Positions 60,428-64,000 of a stretch of 64,000 nucleotides of DNA are shown here, one piece after another. Below the pieces are notes generated by a model, which ran no database searches, was not told the origin of the DNA, and saw nothing but the letters and a program-made list of their open reading frames with translations. Position 1 is the stretch's first letter. Each line of letters opens with the position of its first letter. The DNA lies in contig DHEF01000042.1 in NCBI GenBank assembly GCA_002399735.1, forward strand, positions 133,814-197,813. The letters run 5' to 3'. The translations under genes and the position numbers were made by a program. The DNA comes from Chitinophagaceae bacterium UBA4857 (GTDB lineage Bacteria > Bacteroidota > Bacteroidia > Chitinophagales > Chitinophagaceae).

Positions 60428-61354
60428 ATGATCGGGCTCTCAGTTATTATTGTCAACTATAATACATCGGAAATAACTTTCCAGTGTATTCAATCTATAA
60501 TCAAATTTTTTCCGTTTACAAATTATGCCCTGGATGTTGTTGTTATTGACAACAATTCCCATTATGATGATTACAAAAAGTTAGATGAAAAAATAGCTTC
60601 TTTAAGCGGCTATCAAATTACACTGGTAAGAAAAAAGCGAAACTCAGGATTTGCCGGCGGAAATATGGAAGGGGTAGAATATGCTACCGGCAACTTCCTT
60701 TTTTTAGTTAATAATGATGTTATTTTTATTAACGATGCCTTTACTCCGGCTGTAGATTATTTGAATAATAACGGTAGTACGGGAGTATGTGGCGGTACAC
60801 CATTATATGAAGATGGAAAAAAACAGGAGCCGTTTGGACATACCCAAAAAATGCTTTACAAGTTATTAGGTAATGGTGGCTATGAGTTATTAGTACCCGG
60901 AGCAAAAAGAAAAAAAGGTAATTATACGGAACCAACAGAAGTTGATTATGTGCAAGGTTGTTTTATGTGTTTTAAAGCATCCGTTTTTAAAAGTATAGGC
61001 GGTTTAGATACCAATCTTTTTTTATACTTTGAAGAACTTGATATCTCGGAGCGGTTACGAAAAAAAGGACTTAATACCATGTACCTGCCGCATATTGAGT
61101 ACATACATTTAGGTGGGAAAAGTACTGATATAGGTTTTTTTAGAAAAAAAGAATTAGCCATCTCCAACCTTTATACAGTAAGAAAAAACTATGGCTATTT
61201 GCAGTATTTTTTATTAAAAAATTACCTAAGTATAGCTTACTTTTTTAAATCCTTAGTCAAGCCCAAATACTTTAGTATATGGTGGTTAGTGGTAGGTGGC
61301 GGTTGTTATATGACACATTCCTTAAAACATAAACAAATAGTTTCCGATAAATAG
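60428..61354 (+). CDS. Glycosyltransferase family 2 (rhamnosyltransferase-like)
   Basis: GT-A fold transferase: LSVIIVNYNTSEITFQCIQSI at the start, VVIDNNSHYDDYKKL, GFAGGNMEGVEYATGNFLFLVNNDVIF (NND in place of the DxD motif) and YVQGCFMCFKASVFKSIGGLDTNLFLYFEELDISERLRKKGL, the acceptor-site ED motif of WbbL-like enzymes. At 308 aa it is complete. It begins the surface-glycan group 21 bp after the MFS gene and ends 7 bp before the convergent second GT2. Confidence 0.92.
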   Translation: MIGLSVIIVNYNTSEITFQCIQSIIKFFPFTNYALDVVVIDNNSHYDDYKKLDEKIASLSGYQITLVRKKRNSGFAGGNMEGVEYATGNFLFLVNNDVIFINDAFTPAVDYLNNNGSTGVCGGTPLYEDGKKQEPFGHTQKMLYKLLGNGGYELLVPGAKRKKGNYTEPTEVDYVQGCFMCFKASVFKSIGGLDTNLFLYFEELDISERLRKKGLNTMYLPHIEYIHLGGKSTDIGFFRKKELAISNLYTVRKNYGYLQYFLLKNYLSIAYFFKSLVKPKYFSIWWLVVGGGCYMTHSLKHKQIVSDK

Positions 61355-61361
61355 TCAGTTA

Positions 61362-62126
61362 TTACTGACTATTTTCTTTTGCCTTTATGCGTTTTGCCTC
61401 AATCAGCTTTGCATATTTCATATACGAAAAAAATGATTGTATTAATGAAAATGTAATACCATCAATACCATGAAAAATGCCTTTTTTTAAAATATAACTT
61501 TTAAAGAAAGAGAACGAACCGTGTATAACAGGCGATAACTTATTTACCTTTTTCCCTTTTTCAAGATACTCATCTACCTGCCAATCAGTGTACTGGTTTT
61601 TCTTTGCAATTATATGATAAAAACTACCCCATGCATAATGAATTAAGTGCATGTTGGTTTTTAACATATTAGTTGCCTGAACTCCCTGGTGAACTTTATT
61701 AGTAGAAGGAGAGGCCGTTTTTTTGTTAAAAAAACGGGAAGCATAATCCGGATACCAATCTGCAAATTTTATTTCTTTATCGTTTAAGTAGTTTTTTCTT
61801 TTAAAGCTGTAAGCGTCATATGGTTTATTTACAAATTGTTTTTCCTTAAAAAAAGTATAACAGTCTTCGTCTATAAACTCATCGGCATCAACATTTAATA
61901 TCCAGTCATTTTTGCAATAAGGTATTCCAAAAATCCGCTGCGGCCCGTCACCTAAAAATTTTTGTTGAATTACTTTGGCGCCCAAACTTTCTGCAATGGC
62001 TACTGTGTTATCTGTACTAAATGAATCAATAATTATTACTTCGTCACAAACAGTAAACAAGGTGTTTACACAGCGTACAATATGTTTTTCTTCATTAAAC
62101 GTAATAACTAAGCCACTGATATTCAT
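61362..62126 (-). CDS. Glycosyltransferase family 2 (LPS core type, WaaE/KdtX-like)
   Basis: NISGLVITFNEEKHIVRCVNTLFTVCDEVIIIDSFSTDNTVAIAESLGAKVIQQKFLGDGPQ, then WILNVDADEFIDEDC (DxD motif) are the hallmarks of the WaaE/KdtX-like beta-glucosyltransferases that act on lipopolysaccharide inner core. RKNYLNDKEIKFADWYPDYASRFF and HYAWGSFYHIIAKKNQYTDWQ follow. At 254 aa the length is typical. It is divergent from the DUF4254-GT9 pair. Confidence 0.92.
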   Translation of the reverse strand: MNISGLVITFNEEKHIVRCVNTLFTVCDEVIIIDSFSTDNTVAIAESLGAKVIQQKFLGDGPQRIFGIPYCKNDWILNVDADEFIDEDCYTFFKEKQFVNKPYDAYSFKRKNYLNDKEIKFADWYPDYASRFFNKKTASPSTNKVHQGVQATNMLKTNMHLIHYAWGSFYHIIAKKNQYTDWQVDEYLEKGKKVNKLSPVIHGSFSFFKSYILKKGIFHGIDGITFSLIQSFFSYMKYAKLIEAKRIKAKENSQ

Positions 62127-62164
62127 ATAGTATGAGTTGGTATTGTTTTATAAAAATATATATT

Positions 62165-62192
62165 TTGGGTAAACCAGTGTTACTTATTTTTG
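62165..62192 (+). promoter_or_regulatory. Promoter of the DUF4254-GT9 operon
   Basis: TTG (62165-62167), 17-nt spacer, TATTTTTG (62185-62192), a full match with the same spacing as the promoter at 35558. It places the start of the DUF4254 gene at the ATG at 62211 and not at the upstream TTG. Confidence 0.75.
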
Positions 62193-62210
62193 CATTTTAT
62201 AGAAAAACGT

Positions 62211-62813
62211 ATGAACATAGTACAAGCCATTCAAATATTTCAACAAAGTATCGCTGATTACCATATTGCCGATGATGTTGATACGCCTATTGCCAATCCA
62301 TTTTCCAAGGAAACAATTGAACATTTATTGTACCTGAAAAACTGGGTGGATACCGTACAGTGGCATTTGGAAGATATTATTCGCAACCCCGCTATTGACC
62401 CGGTTGAAGCATTAGCATTAAAACGCAGAATAGATGCATCTAACCAACACCGTACAGATTTAGTGGAATATATTGATAGCTGGTTTTTACAACAGTATGC
62501 TGCTGTAACAACTAAGGATAATGCAAGTTTTAATACCGAGAGTCCTGCATGGGCAATAGATAGATTGTCTATTCTTGAGTTAAAAATATACCACATGCAA
62601 ATAGAAGCCAACCGTAGTGAAGCTTCTGATGAACATAGGTTTAACTGCAATACCAAATTACAAGTATTATTAAGCCAGCGTACAGATTTGTCAACGGCCA
62701 TTATACAGTTACTAGCCGATTTTGCAGCCGGTAATAAATACATGAAAGTGTATAAACAAATGAAAATGTACAACGACGAAAGTTTAAACCCTGTACTTTA
62801 TCAGCAAAAATAA
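62211..62813 (+). CDS. DUF4254 domain protein
   Basis: This 200-aa helical protein matches DUF4254, a family almost always next to glycosyltransferases in Bacteroidota. It contains EHLLYLKNWVDTVQWHLEDIIRNPAIDPVEALALKRRIDASNQHRTDLVEYID and SPAWAIDRLSILELKIYHMQIEANR. It has no signal peptide. The biochemical function is unknown. The GT9 gene starts 2 bp after its stop codon, so the two are tightly coupled. The ATG at 62211 is set by the promoter at 62165-62192. Confidence 0.92.
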   Translation: MNIVQAIQIFQQSIADYHIADDVDTPIANPFSKETIEHLLYLKNWVDTVQWHLEDIIRNPAIDPVEALALKRRIDASNQHRTDLVEYIDSWFLQQYAAVTTKDNASFNTESPAWAIDRLSILELKIYHMQIEANRSEASDEHRFNCNTKLQVLLSQRTDLSTAIIQLLADFAAGNKYMKVYKQMKMYNDESLNPVLYQQK

Positions 62814-62815
62814 GT

Positions 62816-63847
62816 ATGGCGGAGTTGCCCTCACATATTGTTGTATTTAGGTTTTCGGCTTTAGGCGATGTAGCCATGACGGTTCCTGTATTAAAATGTT
62901 TATTACATCAGCATCCACAATTACAGGTTACTGTTGTTTCGGTACCTTTTGTGCAACCAATTTTTGAAGGTATAGAGCGGCTTAGTTTTTATGGTGTAGA
63001 TATTAAAAAAGAGTATAAAGGTGTAGCCGGTATTTGGCGTCTTGCAAAAAAAATAAAAGCAGATATTGGTTTTGATGCAATTGCTGATTTGCACAATGTG
63101 CTAAGAACAAAATTGCTGCGCTTTTTTTTACCAAGTTTTAAAAAGGCAGTTATTGATAAAGGCCGTAAAGAAAAAGCCGAATTAACAAGGCCTGCAAATA
63201 AAAACCTTCATCCGCTTAAAACTACTTTTCAGCGTTACGCTGATGTATTTTATAAATTAGGGTTCCCTATAACGCTAGATGTTGCTTTGGGCATTAAACA
63301 AAAAACGACTGTAAATACATCCGGTTTTGTTTTTCCCATTCATAAAAAACTAATAGGTATTGCGCCTTTTGCCAAGCATAACGCAAAAATGTATCCGTTG
63401 CAAGAAATGGAAAAGGTGGTACAACTACTTTCAACAAATGAACAAATACAAGTTGTGTTAATTGGTAGTAAACAAGAGGCAGCAATATTACAAGGCTGGG
63501 CAAACAAATACGAAAACATTATAAATATTGCAGGTAAGTACAACTTGCAACAAGAGTTACAAATTATGGCCGGTTTAAACGTACTCTTATCAATGGATTC
63601 TGCAAATATGCACCTAGCCTCATTAGTTGGTGTTCCTGTTGTTTCGTTGTGGGGCGGTACACATCCCTGGTTAGGTTTTTATGGTTGGGGGCAGTCTTAC
63701 GAAAATGCTTTGCAAGAAAATCTCCCTTGTAGGCCCTCATCTGTTTTTGGTAACAAGCCTTGTCCTGTTCATGGCGAAGCGGGTTGTATGCAAGGCATTT
63801 CTCCAAAACTTGTTGCAGAAAAATTAGAAACAATCGCTTTCCAATAA
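62816..63847 (+). CDS. Glycosyltransferase family 9 (heptosyltransferase)
   Basis: This ADP-heptose:LPS heptosyltransferase-like protein of 343 aa uses GT-B fold motifs: HIVVFRFSALGDVAMTVPVLKCLLHQHPQLQVTVVS (N-terminal acceptor domain), and in the C-terminal domain IGIAPFAKHNAKMYPLQEMEKVV, VVLIGSKQEAA and LSMDSANMHLASLVGVPVVSLWGGTHPWLGFYGWGQ, the nucleotide-sugar site. It probably adds heptose or a related sugar to the LPS core, in line with the WaaE-like gene next to it. It ends at 63847; the next 153 bp hold no gene. Confidence 0.93.
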   Translation: MAELPSHIVVFRFSALGDVAMTVPVLKCLLHQHPQLQVTVVSVPFVQPIFEGIERLSFYGVDIKKEYKGVAGIWRLAKKIKADIGFDAIADLHNVLRTKLLRFFLPSFKKAVIDKGRKEKAELTRPANKNLHPLKTTFQRYADVFYKLGFPITLDVALGIKQKTTVNTSGFVFPIHKKLIGIAPFAKHNAKMYPLQEMEKVVQLLSTNEQIQVVLIGSKQEAAILQGWANKYENIINIAGKYNLQQELQIMAGLNVLLSMDSANMHLASLVGVPVVSLWGGTHPWLGFYGWGQSYENALQENLPCRPSSVFGNKPCPVHGEAGCMQGISPKLVAEKLETIAFQ

Positions 63848-64000
63848 TAATCTTTCTACGTACAACAACAAGGGATTAATAAATTTATATGCTTGTTGTT
63901 GTTTGTTGTATGCTTTAGCTATTGCAAACGGAGTTACGATTGATGATAAGTATTACTACAGATGAAGGGCTGCGCTGCAATGTCATTTAGCTAATGAGTG
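63848..64000. other. Gene-free window end
   Basis: No gene, hairpin or promoter is seen. ATGATAAGTATTACTACAG near 63940-63961 loosely resembles the end of repeat C (GCTGATAGTAGCACTACAG), so another copy may start here and run out of the window. Confidence 0.3.

Noticed and set aside
1..64000. Defence island, prophage, secretion system or biosynthetic gene cluster
   Set aside because: No nuclease/toxin pairs, phage structural genes, integrases, secretion ATPases or multi-domain synthases were found; the gene set is housekeeping and the novelty lies in the intergenic repeats.

Overview
The window looks like chromosomal sequence from a Bacteroidota bacterium, most likely of the Chitinophagaceae/Sphingobacteriia type. 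The evidence is the family mix (GH97 glycosidase, HU-CCDC81/SPOR protein, DUF4254, DUF4269, FtsZ with a long linker, split PntA), the AT-rich codon use, the scarcity of Shine-Dalgarno sites, and many copies of the Bacteroidota promoter element TAnnTTTG. I see no phage, plasmid, transposase, CRISPR or secretion-system genes; the coding content is mostly housekeeping.

Layout. 1-3.5 kb: end of the division cluster (partial ftsA, ftsZ). 4-8 kb: a TIGR01777 epimerase, DUF4269, a lipoprotein and an ABC exporter pair. 8.3-11.4 kb: a metzincin-type protease and a fused beta-oxidation enzyme of FadN type. 12-17.6 kb: an SDR, MscS, two small secreted proteins, DUF389 and an MFS transporter. 17.8-24.4 kb: an SNF2 helicase, a GNAT, a histone H1-like protein, MgtE and a SET protein. 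24.6-28.7 kb: a TPR-kinase/NarL regulator pair, dapB and a STAS protein. 28.8-33.5 kb: clpC, dapF with a nucleoside phosphorylase, and tRNA-Cys. 34-40 kb: a DUF985 cupin, the HU/SPOR protein, an FKBP, sdaA, sucB and a broken TPR gene. 40-47 kb: thyA, a barrel-like lipoprotein, folA, a methyltransferase and the three-gene pnt transhydrogenase. 47-54.6 kb: an rRNA m5C methyltransferase, a CarboxypepD_reg protein, yebC, a YbjQ protein and GH97. 54.7-60.4 kb: an amino-acid permease, a dicarboxylate symporter, DedA and an MFS transporter. 60.4-63.8 kb: a surface-glycan group (two GT2, DUF4254, GT9).

The most unusual content lies between the genes. Almost every larger intergenic gap carries members of a dispersed, non-coding, modular repeat. 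Its core (C) contains TTGCGTCGCACTCTTG or the variant TTGTGTCACTCACT, and I count about 18 copies in both orientations. In several gaps it is preceded, in fixed order, by a GTTCAA-rich block (A) and a block of the ATACTAAATACTACATACT type (B), and followed by an AT-rich block (D). One D-C copy cuts off a TPR gene remnant at about 40000. A second family (E), the GC-rich hairpin GCCCCTCCTTCGGAGGGG followed by TTGGGGAGGCC, is nested inside a C copy between ftsA and ftsZ. It also lies directly before the dedA and yebC start codons, where its GGGGAGG would act as a strong ribosome-binding site. REP-like palindromes lie at 11.8-12.0 kb.

Several genes (mgtE, the 107-residue membrane protein, thyA, dapB) have a promoter element ending 4-5 nt before the start codon, which predicts leaderless mRNAs. 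All calls come from reading the sequence; no database search was run.
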